From CAVQWT01 sp963810815 (lineage in GTDB: Bacteria > Pseudomonadota > Gammaproteobacteria > Burkholderiales > Casimicrobiaceae): a DNA stretch of 64,000 nt. Numbering within the stretch: the first letter of the stretch is position 1; every line of letters starts with the position of its first letter. The DNA lies in contig CAWEPB010000003.1 of NCBI GenBank assembly GCA_963810815.1, positions 496,001-560,000 of the forward strand. Reading direction: 5' to 3'. A program made the translations under genes and the position numbers. Positions 23,458 to 31,507 of the stretch are shown piece by piece. The notes under the pieces were generated by a model. The model did not search any database. It was not told the origin of the DNA and saw nothing but the letters and a program-made list of their open reading frames with translations.

Positions 23458-23730
23458 CGACGCTTCCTTGAACGCACGCAAGATGGCGTTGATGCGGGTT
23501 TGATAGCCTGGACCCTGTGCCTTCAACCATTCGAGCACATCGGCATCGACGCGAAGTGAGATCGACGCTTTGGGAGGAACTGGCGTGAGACCGCGACGGA
23601 CTATGCCACGAATGATGTGCTTGACCGAAGCCTCCGGATGCTCCGCGGACAGCACGATGTCACGATCGGCCATTGCGCGTACGCGCGGCCAATCGGTCTT
23701 AGAGGTTTTTGAAGTAGATCGCTTGTTCAT
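23452..23730 (-). CDS. brnA: BrnA antitoxin, distal copy
   Basis: The 92-residue product starts MNKRSTSKTSKTDWPRVRAM, has DRDIVLSAEHPEASVKHI and ends PPKASISLRVDADVLEWLKAQG plus YQTRINAILRAF, a ribbon-helix-helix DNA-binding end. BrnA binds BrnT and represses the operon. ATG at 23728-23730 is used; it lies inside the brnT 3' end (32-base overlap), the normal brnTA layout. The stop TAA and last Ala come from the attC. Confidence 0.85.
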   Translation of the reverse strand: MNKRSTSKTSKTDWPRVRAMADRDIVLSAEHPEASVKHIIRGIVRRGLTPVPPKASISLRVDADVLEWLKAQGPGYQTRINAILRAFKEASA

Positions 23731-23968
23731 GTTTCGTCGCCTTGCGGAAAGAGATGACGCGAATTTGCCGCGTGGACTCGGTGTGAACAATTGAGACCAC
23801 TAAGCCATCAAGCAATCCAAAGGTGACGAAGCGCTGCTCCGAGTAATCGAATCGGTCATCCTCGAAAGTGAAAGTCGGACCGTCGAAAACTCTAGGGGCG
23901 TCGACGAAGTCGAGACCGTGGGTCTGGACATTGAGCTTGCGCTTCGCCTCACTCCAAATGAATCGCAT
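23699..23968 (-). CDS. brnT: BrnT toxin, distal copy
   Basis: The 89-residue product reads MRFIWSEAKRKLNVQTHGLD, FVDAPRVFDGPTFTFEDDR, FDYSEQRFVTFGLLDGLVV and IRVISFRKATKHEQAIYF, the RelE-fold BrnT signature (WDxxKxxxNxxKHG variant, R-IISxRxA). BrnT cuts RNA and halts translation unless held by BrnA. The protein is identical to that from the proximal copy. The ATG lies at the edge of the palindrome at 23967-23982. Confidence 0.85.
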   Translation of the reverse strand: MRFIWSEAKRKLNVQTHGLDFVDAPRVFDGPTFTFEDDRFDYSEQRFVTFGLLDGLVVSIVHTESTRQIRVISFRKATKHEQAIYFKNL

Positions 23969-23982
23969 ATACAATTGTATAT
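23967..23982. promoter_or_regulatory. Likely BrnA operator palindrome, distal copy
   Basis: ATATACAATTGTATAT is a perfect 16-base palindrome overlapping the brnT start. BrnA-family ribbon-helix-helix proteins bind such sites to repress brnTA. Confidence 0.65.
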
Positions 23983-24017
23983 ACGACCAGCATATACGTC
24001 AAGCGGTGGCTGCGGCG

Positions 24018-24109
24018 GCCTAACGAAGCAAGTTAACCGGCGTGGCGCCACCGCTGCGCGCCAAGTTGAAACCCCGTATCGCCACGTCCGGTTGAACGCC
24101 GGGTTAGGC
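24018..24109 (-). repeat. attC site, 92 bp (first brnTA cassette)
   Basis: Exact boxes GCCTAAC (24018-24024) and GTTAGGC (24103-24109); sequence identical to attC 23366-23457. This is the attC of the first cassette in the array. Confidence 0.9.
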
Positions 24110-24382
24110 CGACGCTTCCTTGAACGCACGCAAGATGGCGTTGATGCGGGTTTGATAGCCTGGACCCTGTGCCTTCAACCATTCGAGCACATCGGCATCG
24201 ACGCGAAGTGAGATCGACGCTTTGGGAGGAACTGGCGTGAGACCGCGACGGACTATGCCACGAATGATGTGCTTGACCGAAGCCTCCGGATGCTCCGCGG
24301 ACAGCACGATGTCACGATCGGCCATTGCGCGTACGCGCGGCCAATCGGTCTTAGAGGTTTTTGAAGTAGATCGCTTGTTCAT
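24104..24382 (-). CDS. brnA: BrnA antitoxin, proximal copy
   Basis: Residue-for-residue the same 92-residue ribbon-helix-helix antitoxin as the copy at 23452-23730. It belongs to the first cassette after attI and overlaps its brnT by 32 bases. Having two copies should make loss of either one harmless to the host. Confidence 0.85.
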   Translation of the reverse strand: MNKRSTSKTSKTDWPRVRAMADRDIVLSAEHPEASVKHIIRGIVRRGLTPVPPKASISLRVDADVLEWLKAQGPGYQTRINAILRAFKEASA

Positions 24383-24620
24383 GTTTCGTCGCCTTGCGGA
24401 AAGAGATGACGCGAATTTGCCGCGTGGACTCGGTGTGAACAATTGAGACCACTAAGCCATCAAGCAATCCAAAGGTGACGAAGCGCTGCTCCGAGTAATC
24501 GAATCGGTCATCCTCGAAAGTGAAGGTCGGACCGTCGAAAACTCTAGGGGCGTCGACGAAGTCGAGACCGTGGGTCTGGACATTGAGCTTGCGCTTCGCC
24601 TCACTCCAAATGAATCGCAT
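24351..24620 (-). CDS. brnT: BrnT toxin, proximal copy
   Basis: The 89-residue protein is identical to the distal copy; the DNA differs by one synonymous base (ACT versus ACC for Thr in FTFED). It is the first gene of the cassette array. Confidence 0.85.
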   Translation of the reverse strand: MRFIWSEAKRKLNVQTHGLDFVDAPRVFDGPTFTFEDDRFDYSEQRFVTFGLLDGLVVSIVHTESTRQIRVISFRKATKHEQAIYFKNL

Positions 24621-24634
24621 ATACAATTGTATAT
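24619..24634. promoter_or_regulatory. Likely BrnA operator palindrome, proximal copy
   Basis: The same palindrome ATATACAATTGTATAT as at 23967-23982, again over the brnT start. Confidence 0.65.
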
Positions 24635-24669
24635 ACGACCAGCATATACGTCAAGCGATGGCTGCGGCG

Positions 24670-24851
24670 GCCTAACGAAAAGTGGGGGTGGATCTTGACG
24701 CTGCGCACACCGTCGCGCGCGACGCCTTGCACGCCGCCACTCGTCCATTTGGATGATGGCGGGGCATTGAAGGGGCCCCCAACATCAACGGCAAGGAGTT
24801 CATTGGTGGCGCCTAAGCGGGTGCGTCGTCGACGTTCATGCAGTTGTTGCC
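24670..24851 (-). promoter_or_regulatory. attI: attI junction and integrase leader region
   Basis: GCCTAAC at 24670-24676 (GTTAGGC on the minus strand) is the point where the first cassette joins the platform. The next 175 bases to the intI start hold no gene. They should contain attI and the promoters PintI and Pc; I can see the recombination box but cannot fix the integrase-binding repeats or promoter boxes by eye. Position between intI and cassette 1 is the standard integron layout. Confidence 0.65.
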
Positions 24852-25917
24852 GTGGTCCCGACCAACCATTTGCCAAGTTCCTATGCGCTCCCCGACGACT
24901 CGTCGCCGGGGGACGGGGCGCCTGTCGGCTCGTCGCGAACCCCCGCCACCGATGCCGCGGCGCCGCGGCTGCTCGACCGCGTGCGCGATCGAATCCGGGT
25001 CAAGCACTACAGTCTGCGCACCGAGCAGGCCTATGTCGATTGGATTAGACGCTTCATCGGTTTTCACGGCAAGCGCCACCCTCTGACGATGGGTGCCCCG
25101 GAGGTCGAGGCGTTCCTGTCGCATCTGGCGGTCGAGCGGACGGTGGCGTCGGCGACCCAGAACCAGGCGAAGGCCGCGCTGCTGTTCCTGTACGGCGAAG
25201 TGCTGGGAGTCGAGCTGCCGTGGCTCGATGGCGTGGTGCAGGCGAAGGCGTCGCAGCGGCTGCCGGTGGTGCTGACGCGTGACGAGGTTTCGCAGCTGTT
25301 GCGGCGGCTGGATGGCGTGCACCGCTTGGTGGGCTCCCTGCTCTACGGCGCCGGCCTGCGGGTAATGGAGGCGCTGCGGCTGCGGGTGAAGGACATCGAC
25401 TTCGTGCGCCGCGAAATCGTGGTGCGCGACGGGAAGGGTGGCAAGGACCGGGTCACGATGCTGCCGCGCGACGCGGTGCGGCCGCTGCGCGCGCAGCTGC
25501 TCGAGGTGCGGGTGCTGCACCAGCGGGACTTTGACGACGGGTCTGGGCGCCGTGTGGCTGCCGCACGCGCTGGCGCGCAAGACCCCGCACGCGGCGACCG
25601 ACTGGGGCTGGCAGTACGTGTTCCCGGCGCGCGACCTGTCCACCGACCCGCGCGACGGCGTGGTGCGACGGCATCACCTCTCCGACCAGGCAATCCAGCG
25701 CGCGGTGCGCCAGGCGGCGCGGGCGGCGGACATCGCCAAGCCGGCCACGCCGCACACGCTCCGCCATTCGTTCGCGACGCACCTGCTGGAGGCGGGCTAC
25801 GACATCCGCACGGTGCAGGAGCTGCTGGGTCACTCCGACGTCAGCACGACGATGATCTACACGCACGTCCTCAACCGCGGCGGGCGCGGGGTGGTGAGCC
25901 CGCTGGACGGGCTCTGA
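24852..25917 (+). pseudogene. intI: Integron integrase IntI, interrupted by a +1 frameshift
   Basis: The first frame has LLDRVRDRIRVKHYSLRTEQ, AYVDWIRRFIGFHGKRHP and YGAGLRVMEALRLRVKDID (catalytic Arg). After RDFDDG the match continues one frame on: GAVWLPHALARK, WGWQYVFPARD (the extra domain unique to IntI), HTLRHSFATHLLEAGYD (HxxR) and LLGHSDVSTTMIYTHV (nucleophile Tyr). One surplus G in GGG at 25539-25541 makes the break; without it the product is about 354 residues. If real, the encoded protein lacks most catalytic residues. GTG 24852 or TTG 24870 may be the start. Confidence 0.85.
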
Positions 25918-26021
25918 GCCGAGCCTTCCGTTCGGCCGTTTGCCGTTTGCAGATCGACCATTTGCCGATCGCCCGCCCATCCGGCGCCGGGCGCCTGCAA
26001 CTTGGGCGATAATCGGCGCCC

Positions 26022-27038
26022 ATGCCGGTCCGCTCACTGATCTCCATCGCGCTCGTCGCGCTGCTCGCCGCCTGCGCCACCACGACGAAGCAACCTGCGC
26101 CGACGGCGCCGACCGGGATGGCGACCACCCCGCCGCCGTCGACGCCGTCGACCAAGTACTACCTCGACGACGGTCCGGGCGCCAACCCGCCGCCGAATCT
26201 CGACGCCATTCCCGACGCGGTGCCCAGGGCCGAGCCGCTGCACCGCTTCGCCAACCGGCCGTACACGGTGCTTGGGCGCGACTACGTGCCGGCGACGTCG
26301 CTGCGGCCGTACCGGGAGCGCGGCATTGCGTCCTGGTACGGGCGCAAGTTCCACGGCCAGAAGACGTCCACCGGCGAGATCTACGACATGTACGCGATGA
26401 CGGCGGCGCACCCGACGCTGCCGCTGCCGTCGTACGCGCGCGTCACCAATCCGGCCACGGGCGTGTCGGTGGTGGTGCGCGTCAACGACCGCGGACCGTT
26501 CCTGCACAGCCGCGTCATCGACCTGTCGTTCGCCGCCGCGCACAAGCTCGGCATCGCGCAGCGCGGCAGCGGAGAGGTCGAGGTCGAGGCGGTGCTGCCG
26601 GGCGAAGCGACGTTGCTGGCGTCGGCGGCACCGCTGCCGCCGGTGGGGGCGGGCGCGGCCGCGCCGACCGGCGCGGGCGTGGTCACGCGGCCGCTCGAGG
26701 CCGCGCCGCCGGTAGCCGCCACGGCGACAATCGCCCTGCCGCCGGTCGGCCCCGCATCGATCGTCGAGCCGGAGCCGCGCACCGGCCTCGCGGCCGACGT
26801 GCCCTCCGGTGGCTACGTCGTGCAGCTGGGCGCGTTCGGCAGCTACGCCAATGCGCAGTCGTTCCTCGCCCACGCGCAGGCGCAGCTCGCGAGCGCGCAG
26901 GTCGAGGCCAGGGTTCGCCAGGCCAGGGGCCTCTACCGCGTCTACGTCGGGCCCTTTGCCGACCGCGCCGTGGCGATGCGCAACGCCGAGCGCATCGAGC
27001 GCGCGTTCGGCATGCCCACCGCCGTCGCGCCCCACTGA
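26022..27038 (+). CDS. rlpA: RlpA: septal-ring lytic transglycosylase lipoprotein
   Basis: The 338-residue product opens MPVRSLISIALVALLAACAT with a lipobox LLAAC. The double-psi beta barrel follows: GIASWYGRKFHGQKTSTGEI, then MTAAHPTLPLPSYARVTN, VVVRVNDRGPF and VIDLSFAAAHKLG. A proline-alanine linker leads to a SPOR domain, GGYVVQLGAFGSYANAQSF to VYVGPFADRAVAM, which binds denuded peptidoglycan at the division site. RlpA cleaves such glycan strands. ATG at 26022 is set by the signal peptide. Confidence 0.9.
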   Translation: MPVRSLISIALVALLAACATTTKQPAPTAPTGMATTPPPSTPSTKYYLDDGPGANPPPNLDAIPDAVPRAEPLHRFANRPYTVLGRDYVPATSLRPYRERGIASWYGRKFHGQKTSTGEIYDMYAMTAAHPTLPLPSYARVTNPATGVSVVVRVNDRGPFLHSRVIDLSFAAAHKLGIAQRGSGEVEVEAVLPGEATLLASAAPLPPVGAGAAAPTGAGVVTRPLEAAPPVAATATIALPPVGPASIVEPEPRTGLAADVPSGGYVVQLGAFGSYANAQSFLAHAQAQLASAQVEARVRQARGLYRVYVGPFADRAVAMRNAERIERAFGMPTAVAPH

Positions 27039-27430
27039 ATGGGGTCAGGTCGAATTTAGGCGAACGTCGCCCAGCGTGGAGGGGCGTCGCGCAACGCGCA
27101 CCCTGGCACTCACCCCGCACCTTCCCGCAGCCCACCGACCGGCGTCAATCGGCCGCCCGGCCGACCTCATTCGCGACCGGATCGAACTTTTCCCATCCGC
27201 ACGCTGTCATCCATCGGGGCCTCCTGACCCGATGCCGGCGCACGCTTCGTTATAATCCGGCAGTCGCCTCACTCGGAACGGTCGCACCGGCGACCGCGGG
27301 AGCGCGGCCCGGATCGTGCGCACGGCGGCCCGCATCGAGCGCACGCAAGCCTGCGGTCGATCGCCCGACCCTGCGCCGCGCGCCGCACCCCTCGCCACCT
27401 CACCTCACGCCTCCCGCCCCCATCCCCCAC
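27039..27430. other. Intergenic region before tolB
   Basis: About 390 bases without a supported gene. GGGGTCAGGTCGAATTTA at 27042-27059 is a motif of the repetitive-element kind seen between genes in many beta- and gammaproteobacteria. TATAAT at 27251-27256 could be a -10 box for tolB, with CTGACC about 20 bases upstream as a weak -35. The rest is GC-rich leader. Confidence 0.4.
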
Positions 27431-28762
27431 ATGACCTCCGCCCCCGCCCTCCGCCGCCGCCCCATGTCGTCAACGGCGGGGCCGGGCTGGCTGGCGCGGG
27501 TCGCGCTGTTGCTGTTCGCCGCGCTTGCCTTCGCCGCCCCGGTCCGCGCGCAGCTCACCATCGAGATCATCGGGGGCGGCGGCACCACGATCCCCATCGC
27601 CATCGTCCCGTTCGACGGCGAGTCGAATTTTCCGTTGGGCATCACCGGCATCGTCGCCGCCGACCTCACCCGCTCGGGCCTGTTCAAGCTGGTCGACTAC
27701 GCCGGCGTCGCGCCGCGGCCGGTGCGCGCCGAGGACGTCCGCGCAGCCGACTGGCGCGCGAAGGGGGCCGACGCCGTCGTCGTCGGCTCGATGCGCCCGC
27801 TCGGCGACGGCCGCGTCGAGGTGCGCTTCGCGCTGGTCGACGCGGTGAAGCAGACCACGCTGGCGTCCTACACGTACACCGTCACGCCGGCCCAGTTCCG
27901 CGCCACCGCCCACACCATCGCCGACGTCATCTACGAGCGGCTGACCGGCGACAAGGGCGTGTTCGCGACCCGCATCGCGTACATCACCAAGCAGGGGCCG
28001 CGCTACGAGCTGCACGTGGCCGACGCCGACGGCGCCAACCCGCAGGCGGTGGTCACGTCGAACGAGCCGCTGCTCTCGCCCAAATGGTCGCCCGACGGCA
28101 CGCGCATCGCCTACGTGTCGATGGAGGCGAAGAAGCCCGTCATCTACATCCAGTCGCTCGGCACGGGGCAGCGGCAGCTGCTGGCCAACTTCCGCGGCAG
28201 CAACAGCGCGCCGGCCTGGGCGCCGGACGGCCGCCGCCTCGCCGTCACGCTGACCAAGGACGGCGGCTCGCAGCTCTTCCTGATCAACGCCGACGGCACC
28301 GGGGTCACGCGGCTGATGAGCTCGCCGTCGATCGACACCGAGGCGAGCTTCACGCCCGACGGCTCGGCGATCCTGTTCACCTCCGACCGCGGCGGCAGCC
28401 CGCAGATCTACCGGCTGAACGTCGCCGGCGGCGCGGTCGAGCGGCTCACCTTCGACGGCGCCTACAACGTGTCGCCGCGGCCCACGCCCGACGGCAAGGG
28501 CTTCGTGTTCGTGCGCCGCGAAGGCGGCCGCTTCTATCTCGCGTTCCAGGACTACGCCTCGCGCCAGGTGCAACCGCTGACGCAGGGCCCGTTCGACGAA
28601 AGTCCCAGCGTCGCGCCGAACTCCCGGCTGATCCTCTACGCGGGGCAGCAGGGGGGGCGTGGTATTCTGGCCGCGGTGTCTTCCGACGGCCGTGTGAAGC
28701 AGCGCATCGTGTCGCCGGCGGCCGATGTGCGCGAGCCCGCGTGGGGACCACTCCCCCGCTGA
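27431..28762 (+). CDS. tolB: TolB: periplasmic beta-propeller of the Tol-Pal system
   Basis: The 443-residue product has a signal sequence (LARVALLLFAALAFAAPVRA), an N-terminal domain with IPIAIVPFDGESN and DLTRSGLFKLVD, and a six-bladed propeller of WSPDGTRIAYVS-type repeats: SPKWSPDGTRIAYV, PAWAPDGRRLAV, ASFTPDGSAILFTSDRGG and others. TolB links TolA and Pal in outer-membrane constriction at division. It is followed by pal and cpoB, the normal order; tolQRA are not in the window. Confidence 0.93.
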   Translation: MTSAPALRRRPMSSTAGPGWLARVALLLFAALAFAAPVRAQLTIEIIGGGGTTIPIAIVPFDGESNFPLGITGIVAADLTRSGLFKLVDYAGVAPRPVRAEDVRAADWRAKGADAVVVGSMRPLGDGRVEVRFALVDAVKQTTLASYTYTVTPAQFRATAHTIADVIYERLTGDKGVFATRIAYITKQGPRYELHVADADGANPQAVVTSNEPLLSPKWSPDGTRIAYVSMEAKKPVIYIQSLGTGQRQLLANFRGSNSAPAWAPDGRRLAVTLTKDGGSQLFLINADGTGVTRLMSSPSIDTEASFTPDGSAILFTSDRGGSPQIYRLNVAGGAVERLTFDGAYNVSPRPTPDGKGFVFVRREGGRFYLAFQDYASRQVQPLTQGPFDESPSVAPNSRLILYAGQQGGRGILAAVSSDGRVKQRIVSPAADVREPAWGPLPR

Positions 28763-28798
28763 TCCTTCCGGCCAGTTCCGCCACTTCCTGAGGTCCCC

Positions 28799-29350
28799 AT
28801 GATCAAGAACCTTGCCGTTGCCCTGTTGGCGCTGTTCATCGCCGCCTGCTCATCCACCCCCACGCAGGACGCTGCGCCGGTCGAGGACCGTGCCGCTGCG
28901 GGCGCTGCCGCCGGCGGAGCCACCACGTCCGGCAGCAACACCGCGCCGATCGCCGGCACGTCCACCGGTGCGGGTGGCGCCGGTGCAGCGGCGCTGAAGG
29001 ACCCGAACAACATCCTGTCGACCCGCATCGTGCTGTTCGACTACGACCAGTTCGTCGTCAAGGAACAGTTCCGGCCGCTGGTCGAGGCGCATGCGAAGTA
29101 CCTGCAGGCCAACCGCAGTGCGCGCGTCGCGCTGCAGGGCCACACCGACGAGCGCGGCACCCGCGAGTACAACATCGCGCTCGGCCAGAAGCGCGCCGAC
29201 GCGGTGAAGCGGATGCTGGTGCTGCTGGGCGCGCAGGAAGTCCAGATCGAGACCGTCAGCTTCGGCAAGGAGAAGCCGAAGGCCATGGGCAGCGACGAGT
29301 CGGCGTGGTCGCAGAACCGCCGCGTCGAAATCGTCTACGCCGGCGAATGA
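28799..29350 (+). CDS. pal: Pal: peptidoglycan-associated lipoprotein
   Basis: The 183-residue product starts MIKNLAVALLALFIAACSST (lipobox FIAAC), then a Gly/Ala-rich linker, and an OmpA-C domain: IVLFDYDQFVVKEQFRPLVE, VALQGHTDERGTREYNIALG, KRADAVKRMLVLLG and WSQNRRVEIVYAGE. The Asp and Arg in HTDERG and NRRVEI bind diaminopimelate of peptidoglycan. It anchors the outer membrane to the wall with TolB. Its stop overlaps the start of cpoB. Confidence 0.93.
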   Translation: MIKNLAVALLALFIAACSSTPTQDAAPVEDRAAAGAAAGGATTSGSNTAPIAGTSTGAGGAGAAALKDPNNILSTRIVLFDYDQFVVKEQFRPLVEAHAKYLQANRSARVALQGHTDERGTREYNIALGQKRADAVKRMLVLLGAQEVQIETVSFGKEKPKAMGSDESAWSQNRRVEIVYAGE

Positions 29351-30324
29351 CCGCGCCGGTCCGCCCGCGCGTGCGCGGCGCCGTCCTCGCGCTGCTGATG
29401 TTCGCGGCCTGGTCGGGTCCCGCCGCCGCGCTGTTCGACGACGACGAGGCGCGCAAGCGCATCGAGCAGACCAACCAGCGCCTGGCGCAGGTGCAGAAGC
29501 AGCTCGAGGATCGCCTCGCCACGCTCGAAGGCCAGATGAAGAGCCAGGGCCTGGTCGACCTCTTCAACCAGGTCGAGCTCATCAAGGCCGACGTCGCGCG
29601 GATGCGCGGGCAGATCGAGGTGCTGAACCACGAGCTGGCCGAAGCGCAGAAGCGCCAGCGCGACCTCTACATCGACCTCGACACGCGGGTGCGCAAGCTC
29701 GAGGGCGGGCCGCAGCCCACCGCGGGTGCCGCCGGTTCGCCCGGTGCGACACCCGGCGCCGCGCCCGCGGGCGGTTTCGTGCCGCCGCCGTCGGGCCCCG
29801 CCGCGGCGGGGGCGATGCCGCCCGGCTCCACCGCGGGGCCGGTCGCCGGCGCGCTGCCGCCGGGCGCTGCCGCCGGCGCGGCCGGTGCCGCCGGCGCGGC
29901 GACCCCCCCGGTCGGCGCGCCACCGCCGGCCGGCGCGCGTCCGCCCGATGCGGCCGCCGAGCAGCGCGCCTACGACGCCGCGCTCGAGAACTTCCGCAAG
30001 GGCAACTACCCGGCCGCCACGGCGGGCTTCCAGTCGTTCGTGAAGACCTGGCCGAAGAGCCCGCTCGCGCCGTCGGCGCAGTACTGGATCGGCAACGCCC
30101 AGTTCGCGCAGCGCGACTACCGCGGCGCGATCGCCTCGCAGCGCGCGCTGATCGCGCAGTTTCCGGACAGCCAGAAGGTGCCCGACGCGCTGCTCAACAT
30201 CGGCTCGGCGCAGTTCGAGCTGGGCGAGGCCGGCGCGTCGCGCCGCACGCTCGAGGAACTGATCGCGAAGTATCCGCAGTCCGAGGCCGCCGCCAAGGCC
30301 CGCGGACGGCTCGGCCAGCGCTGA
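29347..30324 (+). CDS. cpoB: CpoB/YbgF: Tol-Pal cell-division coordinator
   Basis: The 325-residue product has a signal peptide (VLALLMFAAWSGPAAA), an N-terminal coiled coil (RIEQTNQRLAQVQKQLEDRL, then VELIKADVARMRGQIEVLNH) that trimerises, a long Pro/Ala/Gly linker, and C-terminal TPR repeats: AYDAALENFRKGNYPAATAG, FQSFVKTWPKSPLAPSAQYW and SQKVPDALLNIGSAQFELGE. CpoB tunes PBP1B and Tol during constriction. The ATG overlaps the pal stop (ATGA). Confidence 0.9.
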   Translation: MTAPVRPRVRGAVLALLMFAAWSGPAAALFDDDEARKRIEQTNQRLAQVQKQLEDRLATLEGQMKSQGLVDLFNQVELIKADVARMRGQIEVLNHELAEAQKRQRDLYIDLDTRVRKLEGGPQPTAGAAGSPGATPGAAPAGGFVPPPSGPAAAGAMPPGSTAGPVAGALPPGAAAGAAGAAGAATPPVGAPPPAGARPPDAAAEQRAYDAALENFRKGNYPAATAGFQSFVKTWPKSPLAPSAQYWIGNAQFAQRDYRGAIASQRALIAQFPDSQKVPDALLNIGSAQFELGEAGASRRTLEELIAKYPQSEAAAKARGRLGQR

Positions 30325-30339
30325 CGCGCGGCCGCCGGA

Positions 30340-31494
30340 ATGCCGTCCCGGCAAACAGCCCGGTCACGCCCGCCTTCGACCAGCTTCGCGGCGCGTCTCG
30401 TCGCGTGGCAGCGCGCGCACGGCCGCCACGACCTCCCCTGGCAGAACACGCGCGACCCGTACCGCATCTGGCTGTCCGAGATCATGCTGCAGCAGACGCA
30501 GGTGACGACGGTGCTGCCGTACTACGAGCGCTTCGTCGCCGCGTTTCCCGACGTCGTCGCACTCGCCGCCGCGCCGCTCGAACGCGTGCTCGAACACTGG
30601 TCGGGCCTGGGCTACTACCGGCGCGCGCATCACCTCCACGCGGCGGCATCGGCGGTCGTCGCCGACCATGACGGCAGGTTTCCCGCCGGCGCCGAATCGA
30701 TCGCGACGCTGCCCGGCGTGGGCCGCTCGACCGCCGCCGCCATCGCCGTGTTCGCGCACCGCGAGCGGGCCGCGATCCTCGACGGCAACGTCAAGCGCGT
30801 GCTCGCGCGGCACGCCGGCGTCGACGGCTTTCCCGGCAGCGCCCGGGTCGAGGCGAGACTCTGGGCATTGGCCGAAGCGCGGCTGCCGACCCGCGACGTC
30901 GAGGCGTACACGCAGGGGCTGATGGACCTCGGCGCGACGCTGTGCACGCGCGCGAAGCCGCGCTGCGGCGAGTGTCCGGTCGCCGCCGACTGCGTCGCGC
31001 TCCGCGATGGCCGCGTCGACGAGCTGCCGTCGCCGCGTCCGGCGAAGCCGCTGCCGAGGAAGGCCGTCCGCGTGCTGCTGCTCGAGCGCGCCGGCGAAGT
31101 GCTGCTGGAGCGCCGCCCGCCGACCGGCATCTGGGCCGGCCTGTGGAGCCTGCCCGAGCTGGCGCTCGACGACGACGTGGTCGCTGCGTGCCGCACACGC
31201 TTCGGACTGGTGGTCGATGACGTCGACGCCGAGAGGGCCGACCACGCCAACGAGCCCGGCGCAGACCCCGCCACCGGCGGTGGCACCGGACCCGCCAAAT
31301 TCGGCGGCGCGCTGCCGCCGATCGAGCACGGCTTCACGCATTACCGCCTGACGCTGCATCCGCTGCGCCTGCGCGTCCGGCGCGCCGTGGCCGGCGCGCG
31401 CGAGGACGGCATCGTCTGGCTCGCGCCCGCCGACGCCGTCGACGCGGCGCTGCCGGCGCCGATCCGCGTGCTGCTTCGCGGCCGCGTCGGCTAG
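30340..31494 (+). CDS. mutY: MutY: A/G-specific adenine glycosylase
   Basis: The 384-residue product has RDPYRIWLSEIMLQQTQVTT, FPDVVALAAAPLERVLEHWS, LPGVGRSTAAAIAVFAH (HhH) with DGNVKRVLARH for the catalytic Asp region, and the iron-sulfur cluster ligands CTRAKPRCGECPVAADC. A C-terminal NUDIX-like domain reads VLLLERAGEVLLERRPPTGI, which recognises 8-oxoguanine. It removes adenine mispaired with 8-oxoG. It starts just after cpoB and ends convergent with the anti-sigma gene. Confidence 0.92.
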   Translation: MPSRQTARSRPPSTSFAARLVAWQRAHGRHDLPWQNTRDPYRIWLSEIMLQQTQVTTVLPYYERFVAAFPDVVALAAAPLERVLEHWSGLGYYRRAHHLHAAASAVVADHDGRFPAGAESIATLPGVGRSTAAAIAVFAHRERAAILDGNVKRVLARHAGVDGFPGSARVEARLWALAEARLPTRDVEAYTQGLMDLGATLCTRAKPRCGECPVAADCVALRDGRVDELPSPRPAKPLPRKAVRVLLLERAGEVLLERRPPTGIWAGLWSLPELALDDDVVAACRTRFGLVVDDVDAERADHANEPGADPATGGGTGPAKFGGALPPIEHGFTHYRLTLHPLRLRVRRAVAGAREDGIVWLAPADAVDAALPAPIRVLLRGRVG

Positions 31495-31507
31495 TTGCGA
31501 GCGCCGG

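Larger units (their letters stand above)
13740..25917 (-). mobile_element. Sedentary chromosomal integron: intI, attI and about 15-18 gene cassettes
   Basis: A tyrosine-recombinase integrase gene (plus strand, 24852-25917) is followed leftward by an attI-type junction at 24670-24676 and by minus-strand open reading frames separated by attC sites. Each attC is bounded on the plus strand by an RYYYAAC box (mostly GCCTAAC or GCCCAAC) and a GTTRRRY box (mostly GTTAGGC). Cassette genes point away from intI, as in known integrons where the Pc promoter lies near intI or attI. Sites are well kept from 24.7 to 15.4 kb and decay toward 13.7 kb. The attC sites differ in length and sequence but share end motifs. 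Confidence 0.9.

Noticed and set aside
13740..24670. Cassette repeats as a CRISPR array
   Set aside because: Repeats are 39-129 bp, imperfect palindromes bounded by RYYYAAC/GTTRRRY, with genes between them: attC sites, not CRISPR repeats.
24852..25917. An insertion-sequence transposase or phage integrase reading of the tyrosine recombinase
   Set aside because: WGWQYVFPARD plus LPHALARK is the extra domain unique to integron integrases, and attC sites lie beside it.
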